Below, one piece after another: positions 54,179 through 63,889 of a stretch of DNA of 64,000 bases. This DNA is from an uncultured Muribaculaceae bacterium. Its GTDB lineage: Bacteria > Bacteroidota > Bacteroidia > Bacteroidales > Muribaculaceae. The position numbers were made by a program, and so were the translations under genes. The stretch covers positions 8,994 through 72,993 of the forward strand of contig CABUTS010000006.1 in assembly GCA_902494515.1 (NCBI GenBank). Reading direction: 5' to 3'. The notes under the pieces were generated by a model. It ran no database searches and was not told where the DNA came from. It saw nothing but the letters and a program-made list of their open reading frames with translations. Position 1 is the stretch's first letter. Each line of letters begins with the position of its first letter.

Positions 54179-57100
54179 TTACAGGGCGCGGGCAACTTCG
54201 ACTTCCTCGAAGCCTTCGATGATGTCGCCCTGCTGGATGTCGTTGTAGCCCGAGATTGACAGACCGCACTCGAGTCCGGCAACAACTTCCTTGGCGTCGT
54301 CTTTGAAGCGCTTGAGCGAGCCCAGAGCACCGGTGTAGCGGACGATGCCGTCGCGGATGACACGGACCTTGTTGGTTCGCTTGATCTTGCCTTCGCGTAC
54401 AAGGGCGCCGGCGATGGTGCCGACCTTCGAGATCTTGTAGGTTTCGAGCACCTCGGCAGTTCCGGTAACCTCCTCCTTGACTTCGGGAGCAAGCATGCCG
54501 GCCATAGCGTCCGTCACCTCTTCAATTGCCTGATAAATAACTGAGTAAAGACGGATTTCGACGCCTTCCTGCTCGGCCTGACGGCGGGCGGCCTGCGACG
54601 GACGGACCTGGAAGCCGATGATGATGGCGTCGGAGGCGGCGGCCAGAGAGACATCGCTCTCGGAGATGGCGCCGACGGCCTTATGGATGACGTTAACCTG
54701 GATTTCGGGGGTCGTGAGCTTGATCAGCGAATCGCTCAGAGCCTCGATGGAGCCGTCGACATCGCCCTTGACAATGATATTGAGCTCCTTGAAGGTGCCG
54801 AGAGCCTGACGGCGGGCAACCTCGTCGAGGGTCAGACGTTTGGCTGTGCGGGTCGACATTTCGCGCTGCAGCTGCTGGCGCTTGGTAGCGATTTCGCGGG
54901 CTTCCTGCTCGGACTCCAGCACGGTGAAGGTGTCGCCGGCGGTCGGAGCGCCGTTCAGGCCCAGTATCAGCGCAGGCTCGGCGGGGCCGGCTCCGTTGAT
55001 ACGCTGGTTGCGCTCATTGAACATAGCCTTTACACGGCCGAAGTGGGTACCGGCCAGAATGATGTCGCCGACGCGGAGTGTGCCGTTCTGCACCAGCACC
55101 GTGGCTACGTAACCGCGGCCCTTGTCGAGCGAAGACTCTATGATCGAGCCTGTTGCGTTGCGGTTGGGGTTAGCCTTGAGGTCGAGCATTTCAGCTTCGA
55201 GGAGCACCTTCTCGAGGAGGTCCTCAACGCCGATACCCTTCTTGGCGGAGATATCCTGCGACTGATATTTGCCGCCCCAATCCTCCACAAGGTAGTTCAT
55301 GCCGGCGAGCTCCTCCTTGATTTTGTCGGGGTTGGCGGCGGGTTTATCTATCTTATTGATAGCGAAGACAATAGGTACGCCGGCTGCGCTGGCGTGGTTG
55401 ATGGCCTCAACTGTCTGCGGCATCACGTCGTCGTCAGCGGCGACGATGATGATACAGAGGTCGGTGACCTTGGCACCACGGGCACGCATGGCGGTGAACG
55501 CCTCGTGGCCGGGGGTATCGAGGAAGGTGATGTGGCGGCCGTCGCTGAGACGGACATTGTATGCGCCGATATGCTGGGTGATACCGCCGGCCTCGCCGGC
55601 AATCACGTTTGCTTTACGGATATAGTCGAGCAGCGAAGTCTTACCGTGGTCGACGTGACCCATGACGGTGACAATCGGCGGACGGCTTACGAGGGATTCC
55701 TCGTCGTCCTCCTCCTGATGGATGGCTTCGACAACTTCGGCTGAGACAAATTCGGTCTTGAAGCCGAACTCATCGGCCACAAGGTTGATGGTGTCGGCAT
55801 CGAGACGCTGGTTGATGGAGACCATTACGCCGAGGTTCATGCAGGTTCCGATGACCTTGTTGATAGGCACATCCATCATGGTGGCGAGGTCGTTGGCGGT
55901 AACGAACTCGGTGAGTTTCAGCACCTTGGATTCAGCTTCGGCTGCTGCTGCGGCTTCGGCGCTACGCTCGGCGTTGAGCTCGCGTTTTTCCTTGCGCCAC
56001 TTCAGCGACTTCTTCTGACCCTTGTCCTTTGAGGTCAGGCGGGCAAGAACCTCCTTGACCTGCTTCTGGACATCATCCTCCGAAACCTCAACATGTGCGG
56101 GCATACCCTTGCGGGGCTTGCCACCCTTTTCGTTGCGGCGGCCATCGTTGTTGCCACCCTTGCCGCGGCCCTGACCGGACTGCGGCTGGTTGGACTGCTT
56201 TTCGATATCGATTTTCTCCTTGGAACCGATGCGGCGACGCTTGCGGCGGTCGCCGTCGCCATTCTGGCCACCCTGACCGTTCTGGCCACCCTGCTGCTTG
56301 GCGACGCGCTCGTTGCGGCGCTCCTCCTTGCTCTTCTTGCGGGGACGGGTAGACTGGTTGATGGCCGACAGGTCGATTTTACCGACCACATTGATTTGCG
56401 GGCGGTTGGAGGGGAGACCTACGCTGAACACTTCGGGTTCAGAGGGCTTTTCGGCCTCAGGTGCAGCCTTGGGAGCTTCGGCCTTGGGAGCCTGAGCTGC
56501 GGGCTGAGAGGGCTTCTGGGGCGCGGGCTTCTGGGGTGCAGGCTGAGCGGCCTGAGTCTTGGCGACGTCGGGCTTGGGAGCCTCGGCCTTCGGAGCAGCG
56601 GGCTTTTCGGGCTGCGGTGCCTTGGGAGCCTCGGCTTTCGGTGCTTCGGGAGCCTTTTCAGCAGCTTTCGAAGCTTCGGTTTTGGGAGCTTCGGCCTTCG
56701 GGGCTTCGGCTTTCGGAGTTTCGGGAGCCGCGGGAGCTGCCTGAACGGGAGCCTCAGCCTTCGGGCTCTCGGCTTTCGGCTCGGCCTTCGGTGCTTCGGG
56801 AGCCTTGGGAGCCTCGGCAACGGGGGCAGCCTTCGGAGTCTCGGATTCCGGTGCCTCAGGAGCCTTCTCAGCAGCCTTGGGAGCCTCCGGAGCAGGAGTT
56901 TCGGCCACAGGCGCAACGGGCTTCACAGGGTTACCGTGCTTGTCCAGCTCGATTTTGCCAAGAATCTTAGGCTTGTTAAGCTCCGAAGGGAGCTTGATTT
57001 CCTCGGCGCCGGTTTTGGGAGCAGGCTTCTTGCTGTCGCGCTGCTGCATTCTTTCCGACGAGAACTGTTCGGACTTCGTCTTCTGGTCTTTGTCGCTTTT

Positions 57101-57253
57101 GAATTCTTTCACGAGGATATCGACGACGTTATCCTCAATGCGGGCATTGGGGTTATCGTCGACGGTGATGTTTTTACTGCGCAGGAATTCCACCACCGTG
57201 GGGAGCGCCACGTTGAGGTCCTTTGCTACTTTGCTTATTTTAGTTCTCGCCAT
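54179..57253 (-). CDS. infB: Translation initiation factor IF-2
   Basis: A 1024-residue GTPase that brings initiator tRNA to the ribosome. The N-terminal helix domain ([20 protein letters not shown]) is followed by a very long Ala/Pro/Glu/Lys region (residues about 100-290, units such as EAPKAE, PEAPKA) and a basic, Gly/Gln-rich stretch. The G domain starts with [20 protein letters not shown] (about residue 530), [20 protein letters not shown] and FAINKIDKP. Domains II-IV complete the protein. The length is near the usual for Bacteroidota; the low-complexity region is extreme in base composition. Confidence 0.96.
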   Translation of the reverse strand: MARTKISKVAKDLNVALPTVVEFLRSKNITVDDNPNARIEDNVVDILVKEFKSDKDQKTKSEQFSSERMQQRDSKKPAPKTGAEEIKLPSELNKPKILGKIELDKHGNPVKPVAPVAETPAPEAPKAAEKAPEAPESETPKAAPVAEAPKAPEAPKAEPKAESPKAEAPVQAAPAAPETPKAEAPKAEAPKTEASKAAEKAPEAPKAEAPKAPQPEKPAAPKAEAPKPDVAKTQAAQPAPQKPAPQKPSQPAAQAPKAEAPKAAPEAEKPSEPEVFSVGLPSNRPQINVVGKIDLSAINQSTRPRKKSKEERRNERVAKQQGGQNGQGGQNGDGDRRKRRRIGSKEKIDIEKQSNQPQSGQGRGKGGNNDGRRNEKGGKPRKGMPAHVEVSEDDVQKQVKEVLARLTSKDKGQKKSLKWRKEKRELNAERSAEAAAAAEAESKVLKLTEFVTANDLATMMDVPINKVIGTCMNLGVMVSINQRLDADTINLVADEFGFKTEFVSAEVVEAIHQEEDDEESLVSRPPIVTVMGHVDHGKTSLLDYIRKANVIAGEAGGITQHIGAYNVRLSDGRHITFLDTPGHEAFTAMRARGAKVTDLCIIIVAADDDVMPQTVEAINHASAAGVPIVFAINKIDKPAANPDKIKEELAGMNYLVEDWGGKYQSQDISAKKGIGVEDLLEKVLLEAEMLDLKANPNRNATGSIIESSLDKGRGYVATVLVQNGTLRVGDIILAGTHFGRVKAMFNERNQRINGAGPAEPALILGLNGAPTAGDTFTVLESEQEAREIATKRQQLQREMSTRTAKRLTLDEVARRQALGTFKELNIIVKGDVDGSIEALSDSLIKLTTPEIQVNVIHKAVGAISESDVSLAAASDAIIIGFQVRPSQAARRQAEQEGVEIRLYSVIYQAIEEVTDAMAGMLAPEVKEEVTGTAEVLETYKISKVGTIAGALVREGKIKRTNKVRVIRDGIVRYTGALGSLKRFKDDAKEVVAGLECGLSISGYNDIQQGDIIEGFEEVEVARAL

Positions 57254-57350
57254 GAATTGGGATTAAGTTTGCGGAATTGGTATGGAAAGAGAGAGGAAAA
57301 GCCGGCCGGATGAGGCGTCCGGCTCAGGGCAGAAGCACCTCCCGAGGGGC

Positions 57351-58760
57351 TTACTCAGCCTTGGGAGCCTCGTTCTGGGCGTCGGCGACGGCGGAGAGGT
57401 CCTCGGCGGGATCAGAAGTCTCGGCGCAGGAGTCACCTTCGGCAGCAGGGGCCTCTGCGGCAGGAGCTTCGGCGGCAGGAGTTTCACCAGCGGGAGATTC
57501 GGCATCGTCCTCGAATTCGGCACGAAGGATTTCGATAACGTTGTCGACGGTCTCCTCCTCGAGGTCTGCGCGGCGGATGAGTTCCTCGCGCGGAGTGTGG
57601 AGCACGCTCTTGGCGGTGATGCAGCCGATATTCTTGAGGGCATCGATTACCCATTCGTCAACCTCGTCCTTGAATTCATCGAGGTAGATATCGTCGTCGT
57701 AAACCTCGTCGGTGTCACGGTAAACGTCGATCACATAGCCGGTCAGCATGGATGCCAGCTTGATGTTGAGGCCCTGCTTGCCAATTGCCAGCGAAACCTG
57801 ATCGGGGTTCAGGAATACTTCGGCTTTCCTGGACTCTTCGTCGAGGCGAATCGAGGAAATCTTGGCGGGGGAGAGGGCACGCTGGATGAAGAGCGAGGGA
57901 TTGGTGGTGAAGGGAATAACGTCGATGTTCTCGTTGCGGAGTTCACGGACGATGCCGTGGATACGGCTGCCCTTGACGCCGACACAGGCACCGACGGGGT
58001 CGATGCGGTCGTCGTAGCTCTCGACGGCAATCTTGGCGCGCTCGCCCGGGATGCGGGCCACGGCGCGGATATTGATCAGACCGTCGTGGATTTCAGGCAC
58101 TTCCAGCTCGAAGAGACGGCGCAGGAAGTTCTCGTTCGTACGGCTGACGGTGATTTTCGGGTTGTTGTTATTGTTGTCGACATTGGCGATGACGGCGCGG
58201 ATGGTTTCACCCTTGCGGAAGAAATCGCCGGGGATTGCCTGATTTTTGGGGAGGAGAAGTTCGTTTTTCTCGTCGTCGAGCAGCAGGGTCTCGCGCGACC
58301 ATGTCTGGTAAACTTCGCCGGTAACGAGTTCACCTTCAAGGTCTTTGAACTTATTATAGACGGCTTCTTTCTGGAGCTCGAGAATCTTGGACTGGAGGGT
58401 CTGGCGCAGGGTGAGGATTGCGCGGCGGCCGAAGTCAGCGAAGATGATCTCCTTGGTGTGCTCCTCGCCGATTTCCACCTCGGGGTCGTTGTCGGCCTGA
58501 GCGTCGGAGAGCGAAATCTGGAGGTTGGGATTGGTAACCTCGCCATCAGGCACGACCTCAAGGTTCTGGAAAATCTGTACATCCCCTTTGTCGGGGTTCA
58601 TGATAACGTCGAGGTTCTCATCGGTGCCGAACATATTGGCGAGCACCTTGCGGAAGGACTCTTCGAGCACGCTGATCATGGTTGTTTTGTCGATGTTTTT
58701 GAGTTGCTTGAACTCGGCAAAACTTTCGACCATATTAGGGGTTTCCTCTTTCTTAGCCAT
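57351..58760 (-). CDS. nusA: Transcription termination/antitermination factor NusA
   Basis: A 469-residue RNA-polymerase-binding protein. The N-terminal domain (FAEFKQLKNIDKTTMISVLE) precedes an S1 domain (LVTGEVYQTW), KH1 (VARIPGERAKIAVESYDDRI, DPVGACVGVKGSRIHGI) and KH2 (VSLAIGKQGLNIKLASML). An acidic, Ala/Glu-rich tail (about 50 residues, AETPAAEAPAAEAPAAEG) ends it. Located between rimP and infB as in most bacteria. Confidence 0.95.
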   Translation of the reverse strand: MAKKEETPNMVESFAEFKQLKNIDKTTMISVLEESFRKVLANMFGTDENLDVIMNPDKGDVQIFQNLEVVPDGEVTNPNLQISLSDAQADNDPEVEIGEEHTKEIIFADFGRRAILTLRQTLQSKILELQKEAVYNKFKDLEGELVTGEVYQTWSRETLLLDDEKNELLLPKNQAIPGDFFRKGETIRAVIANVDNNNNNPKITVSRTNENFLRRLFELEVPEIHDGLINIRAVARIPGERAKIAVESYDDRIDPVGACVGVKGSRIHGIVRELRNENIDVIPFTTNPSLFIQRALSPAKISSIRLDEESRKAEVFLNPDQVSLAIGKQGLNIKLASMLTGYVIDVYRDTDEVYDDDIYLDEFKDEVDEWVIDALKNIGCITAKSVLHTPREELIRRADLEEETVDNVIEILRAEFEDDAESPAGETPAAEAPAAEAPAAEGDSCAETSDPAEDLSAVADAQNEAPKAE

Positions 58761-58808
58761 ATATAGTTATGTGTTGTATTTTTGCGGGGTTATTGCGCCT
58801 GAAAGGGC

Positions 58809-59279
58809 TTATTTGAAACGGAGGAGATAATTCGCGGACTTGACGGCGGAGAAGGGGAGCTGCTCGGTTCTGGCGACCAGTTCGGGGCGCTTCTTCCCTT
58901 CAACTTTCTCTTTTACCTGATACTCAATGGTGAAATTGTCGTCGCCAAGCTCCTTCAGCACACCCGTGAGCTTGCGTCCGTCAGTGGTGATCAGCTCGAT
59001 TTCGTTGCCGAGATTCTTTTCCCACTGGCCGCGAACCTTGAAGGGGGCGGTCAGGCCGGCCGAACCGACCTCGAGGTCGTATTCGCCGAGTTCATCTTCG
59101 GGGAACTGCTCCTCGATGCGGCGGGTGATTTCAGTGCAGGTGTCGATGTCGAGACCGTCGGGGCCGTCGAGTTCTACAATAATCGATTTCGCCGGGGTGA
59201 CGGTGGCCTCCACGATAAAGAGGTCAGCGCCTTCGATGGCAGTCTCCACAGCTTTGAGTAGTTCGGTATTATCTATCAT
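58809..59279 (-). CDS. rimP: Ribosome maturation factor RimP
   Basis: A 156-residue protein for 30S subunit assembly. IVELDGPDGLDIDTCTEITR and DLEVGSAGLTAPFKVRGQWE are the diagnostic motifs. The ATG at 59279 (MIDNTELLKAVETAIEGADL) is used; an open frame up to 59342 crosses the leader hairpin and is not supported. First gene of rimP-nusA-infB-folK. Confidence 0.93.
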   Translation of the reverse strand: MIDNTELLKAVETAIEGADLFIVEATVTPAKSIIVELDGPDGLDIDTCTEITRRIEEQFPEDELGEYDLEVGSAGLTAPFKVRGQWEKNLGNEIELITTDGRKLTGVLKELGDDNFTIEYQVKEKVEGKKRPELVARTEQLPFSAVKSANYLLRFK

Positions 59280-59302
59280 AAAAAATGTGTTCAAAACGAA
59301 AG

Positions 59303-59370
59303 GGAGGAAGCCCGCAGGGCCTCCTCCGATAACCATTTGCAAAGTTACGAATTTTTCGCCGAATCTGCAA
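59303..59370 (-). promoter_or_regulatory. Promoter and leader hairpin of the rimP-nusA-infB operon
   Basis: On the minus strand TTG (59368-59370), 20-nt spacer, TAACTTTG (59340-59347). The short leader contains a stem (AGGAGGCCC with GGGCTTCCT, about 59307-59327) ahead of the start. This could serve as a NusA-sensitive attenuator, as the operon is autoregulated in E. coli (inference). Confidence 0.7.
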
Positions 59371-59484
59371 CATTTGTGTCCTGATAATCCACAGGCTCAT
59401 CGGTCGCAGGGATATTTTTAACGTTTAAATCCAGAATTTTAAGTAAATTTAACTCTTGATTATTACGTTTGAGGAGCGACCGAA

Positions 59485-60654
59485 TCAGCGCATCAGGGAA
59501 TAGACGGCGGCGGTGTCGACAGGGGTAAGGGGATAGTAGGGGCCGAAGGGGTCGCCCTTGTCTTCGTGGAACTTGCGGGTGAGGGTAGGAATATCGGGGT
59601 TCTCGATTCCCAATTCCTTGAGGGTCAATGGCAGACCGAGCGACTTGAAGAAAGCACGGAGCGCATCAACACCCTTGAGGGCAGCCTCCTTGTCGTCCCG
59701 GGATTCGATGTCGAAGACGCGGCGGGCGAACTGTGCCACTTTCCCGGGCTTATGGGATGCCATGAAGGTCATCCATGCAGGGAAAACCACAGCCAAACCG
59801 GCGCCGTGGGTGACACCATAGAGCGCCGAAAGTTCGTGCTCCAGTCCGTGAGAGGTCCAGTCCTCGCGGCGCCCGCATCCGCAGACACCGTTGTGAGCCA
59901 TGGTTCCGGCCCACATGATATTGGCGCGGGCCTGATAGTTTTCGGGGTTCTCCATCACCTTCGGAGCCTCCTCGATGATGGCTTTCAGGAGCCCTTCGGA
60001 GATCCGGTCGGTGGTTTCGACCTCCGTCGAGGGGGAGAAATAGCGTTCCATGATGTGCGCCATCATGTCGGCGATACCGGCCGCAGTCTGGACGGCGGGG
60101 AGCGTGAAGGTCAGTTCGGGGCTCAGAATGGCAAACTTCGGACGCAGCGCGAAGTCGGTGCGCAGACTGATTTTGTGGAGGCCGTCGAGCTTGGTAATCA
60201 CGGAATTACCACTGCCTTCGCTACCGGCGGCAGGGATTGTCAGCACCACCCCCACGGGAAGCGCAGTCTTCATCACGGCCCTTCCGGCCCAGAAATCCCA
60301 GAAGTCGCCGTCATAGGGGATACCCCCGGCGATAGCCTTGGCGGTGTCGATGACCGAACCGCCGCCGACGGCAATCAGGCCGTCGATATCTTCGCGACGT
60401 CCGAGGTCAATTCCCTCATAGACACGGTCGTCGGTGGGATTCGGCTTGATGCCGGTCAGCTCCACCCACTGGATTCCGGCGTCGCGGAGCGACTGCTCCA
60501 CGCGGTCGAGCAGTCCGCTCTTACGGGCAGACTTGCCGCCGCTGACCAGCAGCACTTTATGCATTCCCGTCTCGGCAGCGAGACGTCCGGTTTCATTCTC
60601 AGTTCCGCGCCCGAACAGGTAGCGCGTTGGTGTGCAATATGTAAAATTTTCCAT
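59485..60654 (-). CDS. Iron-containing alcohol dehydrogenase (butanol dehydrogenase type)
   Basis: A 389-residue NAD(P)H-dependent dehydrogenase. Nucleotide-binding GLIAVGGGSVIDTAKAIAGG (about residue 93) and VVLTIPAAGSEGSGNSVI; the metal site is built from TAAGIADMMAHIMERYFSP (Asp and His, about residue 195), SHGLEHELSALYGVTHGAGL (two His). This resembles YqhD/BdhA-like enzymes reducing aldehydes. It starts 15 nt downstream of the Rpn-type gene, so both may be co-transcribed. Confidence 0.92.
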   Translation of the reverse strand: MENFTYCTPTRYLFGRGTENETGRLAAETGMHKVLLVSGGKSARKSGLLDRVEQSLRDAGIQWVELTGIKPNPTDDRVYEGIDLGRREDIDGLIAVGGGSVIDTAKAIAGGIPYDGDFWDFWAGRAVMKTALPVGVVLTIPAAGSEGSGNSVITKLDGLHKISLRTDFALRPKFAILSPELTFTLPAVQTAAGIADMMAHIMERYFSPSTEVETTDRISEGLLKAIIEEAPKVMENPENYQARANIMWAGTMAHNGVCGCGRREDWTSHGLEHELSALYGVTHGAGLAVVFPAWMTFMASHKPGKVAQFARRVFDIESRDDKEAALKGVDALRAFFKSLGLPLTLKELGIENPDIPTLTRKFHEDKGDPFGPYYPLTPVDTAAVYSLMR

Positions 60655-60669
60655 AATTGATTTCTAAAC

Positions 60670-61584
60670 CTATAGCTTCTCGACTTCTTCGGGAGTAAGA
60701 CCGGTTGCTTTACAAATGGTGGCGATATCTAAATTAAGGCTCTTCAAATTTCTGGCAACTTCCATTGCCATAACTTCACGGCCTTTCTCGAGGCCTATCT
60801 CGAGTCCTTCCGCACGACCTTCCGCACGGCCCTCCGCACGGCCCTCCTCTCGGCCTTCCTTGAGGCCGGCCTGGCGTTCACACCGCATTACGGTGAGGTT
60901 GTCGCGGTAAACACGAAGGGATTCTTCGTACTGCCTGCGTTCCGGCTCAGGCATAGTCTCGATTTCGGCAAGGCTGCCCAGCCGTGAAAATATCTCTTTT
61001 TGTGCCGCGAAGGGCATTCTTGATAATGTTTCCATATTCTTCAGCACATAAATCCAACGTTCAAAATCTGTCTCACAATCTTCTTCTGACTTAGTCATCA
61101 GGGGAACCTGTATGAAAATCATACGCATCTTATCGGAGAAAAGTTCACCCGTGGCGAGGTCTGTCAGCCCCACATCTATCCTGAGTCGCTCCGGACGTTC
61201 TGCTCTGTCGAATTCCCAGTTCATGAAGTAGATACCATAGACCGGAATCAGTTTGTAGTTCCAGCTGTCACCCTTCTGTCCCTGAGTGTGAATATCTCCG
61301 GCGAGATAAAACAGCGCCCGGTCCACGAAATATTCCTGCATCCTGTTCTGCATCTCGACGATGATATGCTCACCGGTGGTCGTCTTGCAGTAGATATCAT
61401 AAATGATACCTCTTTCGGATTTCACATGCGGGAGAACCTCTTTGTCGGTATAGACTATATCGTCAATCTCCCGCTCCCCCTTAAGAAGATCATTGAGGAA
61501 AGCCTTCAGAATATCTTTACTGAAATCCCGGCCGAAAAGCATCTTGAAGCCATAGTCGGTGAAGGGGTTGATAAATTTGCCCAT
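60670..61584 (-). CDS. Rpn family / PD-(D/E)XK nuclease-type transposase-like protein
   Basis: A 304-residue protein of the PDDEXK_2/Rpn group. It opens FINPFTDYGFKMLFGRDFSK, then the nuclease core GIIYDIYCKTTTGEHIIVEM with QNRMQEYFVDRALFYLAGDI (D...E-x-Q motif). The C-terminal part carries repeats EGREEGRAEGRAEGRAEG and a small helical end (LDIATICKATGLTPEEVEKL). Members promote recombination or are called transposase-like; no inverted repeats or target duplications are visible here, so mobility is unproven. Confidence 0.88.
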   Translation of the reverse strand: MGKFINPFTDYGFKMLFGRDFSKDILKAFLNDLLKGEREIDDIVYTDKEVLPHVKSERGIIYDIYCKTTTGEHIIVEMQNRMQEYFVDRALFYLAGDIHTQGQKGDSWNYKLIPVYGIYFMNWEFDRAERPERLRIDVGLTDLATGELFSDKMRMIFIQVPLMTKSEEDCETDFERWIYVLKNMETLSRMPFAAQKEIFSRLGSLAEIETMPEPERRQYEESLRVYRDNLTVMRCERQAGLKEGREEGRAEGRAEGRAEGLEIGLEKGREVMAMEVARNLKSLNLDIATICKATGLTPEEVEKL

Positions 61585-61614
61585 AGTCGGAAGCGGTTAC
61601 TGGTGTGAGATATG

Positions 61615-61645
61615 CAAAGTTAAACAAAAATACCCACAAATGCAA
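61615..61645 (-). promoter_or_regulatory. Promoter of the Rpn-type gene
   Basis: On the minus strand TTG (61643-61645), 20-nt spacer, TAACTTTG (61615-61622); start codon at 61584. Confidence 0.75.
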
Positions 61646-61720
61646 GAACTACAGACATAAATCACGCCCGGTTTGCAATGAGAATGTACATACCGGGATT
61701 ACACGGCATTATATCTCACG

Positions 61721-61828
61721 ACAGAATCTGAAACAAACCTCACAACAAACTCCCGCAACAAAACCTCACGGCAAACCTCGCAACAAATCCCGCAGGGACC
61801 GTCGCCATGCAATGCAACAGAATCTGAA
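61721..61828. repeat. Low-complexity repeat region between sua5 and the Rpn-type gene
   Basis: ACAGAATCTGAA at 61721-61732 and 61817-61828 flanks several imperfect 15-17-bp units of CCTCACAACAAA / CTCGCAACAAAT type (61737-61800). No gene. Confidence 0.6.
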
Positions 61829-61849
61829 TAGGAATCTTTCCGGGGGGGG

Positions 61850-61881
61850 CAGGCGAGGGGGCAGAGATCAGGCGAGGGGGC
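61850..61881. repeat. 19-bp duplication containing the sua5 stop codon
   Basis: CAGGCGAGGGGGC at 61850-61862 and again at 61869-61881, period 19. The stop codon of sua5 (TCA on plus, 61868-61870) lies at the edge of the second copy. Confidence 0.65.
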
Positions 61882-62479
61882 GGGGACCTTCGCGGAGAAT
61901 AATAGGCTCGGAGGGATCGTTGATGTCGACAATGGCCGAGGGGGTGGCGGAGCCTTCGCCGCCGTCGATAAAGAGGTCGACCTGTCCGTCGTAGCGCAGG
62001 CCGATGTTTTCAGGCTGAATCAGTTCCTCGGGATCGGCATCTTCCCAGGATATTGAGCTGGACATCAACGGATTGCCAAGTTCCTCTGCCAAACGACGGG
62101 CGATTGCATTGTCGGGGATACGGACTCCGACCTCCCTGCGCCCTTTGAAAGCACGGGCGAGCTTCGTTGAGCCGGGCAGGATGAACGTGAAGGGACCTGG
62201 GAGGTTTGCCTTCATGATTTTGAAGGCATCGTTCTCGACGCGGGCAAACTCGCTGGCCTGTGAGATATCGGCGCAAACTATGGCCAGGCGCTGCTTGTCG
62301 GGGTTGATACCCTTCAGACGGCACACGCGTTCGACCGCGCGGTTGTTGAGCGCGTCGCAACCCACAGCGTAGAGCGTATCGGTGGGGAAAATTATGATGT
62401 CGCCGCGGCGCAGACGCTCCACAATCTCGTCGATGTAGCGTTCATTAATGCTCGTGGCATACATTTTATAGCTTCTCAT
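61868..62479 (-). CDS. Threonylcarbamoyl-AMP synthase (Sua5/YciO/YrdC)
   Basis: A 203-residue enzyme starting the t6A tRNA modification. RRGDIIIFPTDTLYAVGCDA, RLKGINPDKQRLAIVCADIS (KR-x-x-x-K-P region), LPGPFTFILPGSTKLARAF and VGVRIPDNAIARRLAEEL are the family motifs, followed by SSSISWEDADPEEL. It could be Sua5-like or the YciO paralogue; the KxxxDK-type spacing does not decide. An internal ATG (62464, MYATSINERYIDE) is an alternative start. Confidence 0.85.
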   Translation of the reverse strand: MRSYKMYATSINERYIDEIVERLRRGDIIIFPTDTLYAVGCDALNNRAVERVCRLKGINPDKQRLAIVCADISQASEFARVENDAFKIMKANLPGPFTFILPGSTKLARAFKGRREVGVRIPDNAIARRLAEELGNPLMSSSISWEDADPEELIQPENIGLRYDGQVDLFIDGGEGSATPSAIVDINDPSEPIILREGPRPLA

Positions 62480-62480
62480 T

Positions 62481-62592
62481 GGTCAGATATGCAGGAAGAC
62501 ACAAGGTCAGATTATGCGGAAAGCAGCGGGTCAGATTATGCGAAAATTCACAGGTCTGATTATGCGGGGAAAACCAAGGTCAGATTATGCGG
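62481..62592. repeat. 23-26-bp tandem repeat containing the yciH stop codon
   Basis: GGTCAGATTATGCGG or close variants at 62481, 62504, 62529, 62552 and 62578, separated by 8-11 variable bases. The last copy includes the yciH stop (TCA on plus, 62580-62582). Confidence 0.85.
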
Positions 62593-62948
62593 TTTTTGAG
62601 GCCGAGGGCGGTGAGTGCAGCGGAGACTTCGCGACGCTTATCGCCCTGAATCAGGATTTCGCCGCCGCGCGACGAACCTCCGACACCGAGACGCTGCTTG
62701 AGTTTGCGCGCAACCTCCTCGATTTCAACGTCGGAGATGGTGAAACCGGCAATGATTGTGGCGGCCTTTCCCTTGCGCCCTTTGCGGTCAAGGATGATAT
62801 CAAGACGGCTTTTTTCGGCGGAAAAGGCAGGTGCGGCTTCCGATCCGGCGCTTTTCTCCAGACCAGCGCTTTCCTCCTGTCCGGCAATATCTTCCGGCTC
62901 AGACGCCATGCCGGCTTTCAGTGCTTCAAGCGAGCTTTTCCAGTCCAT
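62580..62948 (-). CDS. SUI1/eIF1-like translation factor YciH
   Basis: A 122-residue protein. The C-terminal half is the SUI1 fold ([56 protein letters not shown]). The N-terminal 45 residues are acidic and Glu/Ala/Ser-rich. It is thought to affect initiation accuracy under stress. Overlaps no gene but starts 3 nt after the next gene upstream, suggesting an operon. Its end is repeated four more times downstream. Confidence 0.88.
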   Translation of the reverse strand: MDWKSSLEALKAGMASEPEDIAGQEESAGLEKSAGSEAAPAFSAEKSRLDIILDRKGRKGKAATIIAGFTISDVEIEEVARKLKQRLGVGGSSRGGEILIQGDKRREVSAALTALGLKNRII

Positions 62949-62951
62949 AAC

Positions 62952-63437
62952 TCACTCTGCTGCAGCGTGTATCGAATCAACATGAAAGGCAGTGGAATCC
63001 TCGTAGAACTCCGCCTCACCCAGCTCCTCGGGCGCGTCGATGGCACCGGAAATACGGCTCAGGATGGCATACTGCGGCAGTTCCTCGGGGAGCAGCTGCG
63101 CGGAAAACACCCGCATGGAGTCCTCCGAGAGTTTCCAGGCTTTGCGGAAGCAGACAATGGCATTGGCCATCTCCTCCTCGGTGTCGCCAGCTTCGCCAAG
63201 TTTCACATACAGGATTGCAAGACGACCGAGCTGCATCTCGGAGAGCTTATCCAAATCGTTGTTAAACAACGAATTACATATTGAATGAGCCTGTTCAAGC
63301 TCGCCCTGTTCAAGGGCAAGGCGAGCCTCGGAGATGTCGGTGTCGTAGTCTGCGGTGCCCGACGAACAAGCCTGCACGCAAAGCCCGATTAGAGCCATGG
63401 CAATGATAATAAGGTATTTACAGAAAGTTCTCGGCAT
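62952..63437 (-). CDS. Uncharacterised lipoprotein, TPR-like
   Basis: A 161-residue lipoprotein: hydrophobic segment IIIAMALIGLCVQAC with the lipobox Cys at about residue 24, then SSGTADYD. The mature part is helical and acidic (SEARLALEQGELEQAHSICN, MQLGRLAILYVKLGEAGDTE, NAIVCFRKAWKLSEDSM), like two or three tetratricopeptide hairpins. No family name can be given. It lies between two genes in the same direction with short gaps (3 and 41 nt). Confidence 0.75.
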   Translation of the reverse strand: MPRTFCKYLIIIAMALIGLCVQACSSGTADYDTDISEARLALEQGELEQAHSICNSLFNNDLDKLSEMQLGRLAILYVKLGEAGDTEEEMANAIVCFRKAWKLSEDSMRVFSAQLLPEELPQYAILSRISGAIDAPEELGEAEFYEDSTAFHVDSIHAAAE

Positions 63438-63478
63438 AATATGTCAAGTGTGGTTAGTCCTTGGGAAATAAGTGTGAA

Positions 63479-63889
63479 TTACTCGCTGCGACGACGGTAG
63501 TCGTAGACAATCCCCTGACGTTCAAGGGATAATATCTGTTCATTGAAACTATGAATGGGGTAAGCCACGCGACGGCTGACATGCCCTACAAGACCGGGGT
63601 CGCCGTCCTCGATAGTGATGCTCGTCGAGTCATTCTCTATGATCAGCGAATCCTCATCGGCATGCCATGTACCTGAAACACTGAACGTTATCTCGCCGGG
63701 GGCGATAGCCCGAAGCACCGATGTGCCGTCGGCGTTCAGCTCAATGAGCGGATTGGAGTCCGACACGGCCGAAATATAATACTTCCCCACCATCTGCTTC
63801 TCGCGACTCGACAGGCCGCCGCAAGCTGCAAGCAGCAGGCAAAAAGGCAAGACCAAAGCGTGAAGAGAGAGTGTTTTCAACAGTTTCAT
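63479..63889 (-). CDS. Uncharacterised lipoprotein with lipocalin-like strand pattern
   Basis: A 136-residue lipoprotein; signal LHALVLPFCLLLAACGG with lipobox LLAAC. The mature protein has MVGKYYISAVSDSNPLIELN, ADGTSVLRAI and FSVSGTWHADEDSLIIEN, a beta-rich pattern similar to small lipocalin-like proteins of Bacteroidales. No function known. Probably first gene of the unit leading to yciH. Upstream bases 63890-64000 show no gene and no clear promoter box. Confidence 0.75.
   Translation of the reverse strand: MKLLKTLSLHALVLPFCLLLAACGGLSSREKQMVGKYYISAVSDSNPLIELNADGTSVLRAIAPGEITFSVSGTWHADEDSLIIENDSTSITIEDGDPGLVGHVSRRVAYPIHSFNEQILSLERQGIVYDYRRRSE

Noticed and set aside
60670..61584. Insertion sequence around the PD-(D/E)XK transposase-like gene
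   Set aside because: No terminal inverted repeats or target duplication seen; the gene has an ordinary promoter and co-directional neighbour, so it is listed only as a gene.
62481..62592. CRISPR-like array
   Set aside because: Repeats of 15 bp with 8-11-bp variable spacers are far too short for CRISPR, no cas genes are present, and one unit is the coding end of yciH.
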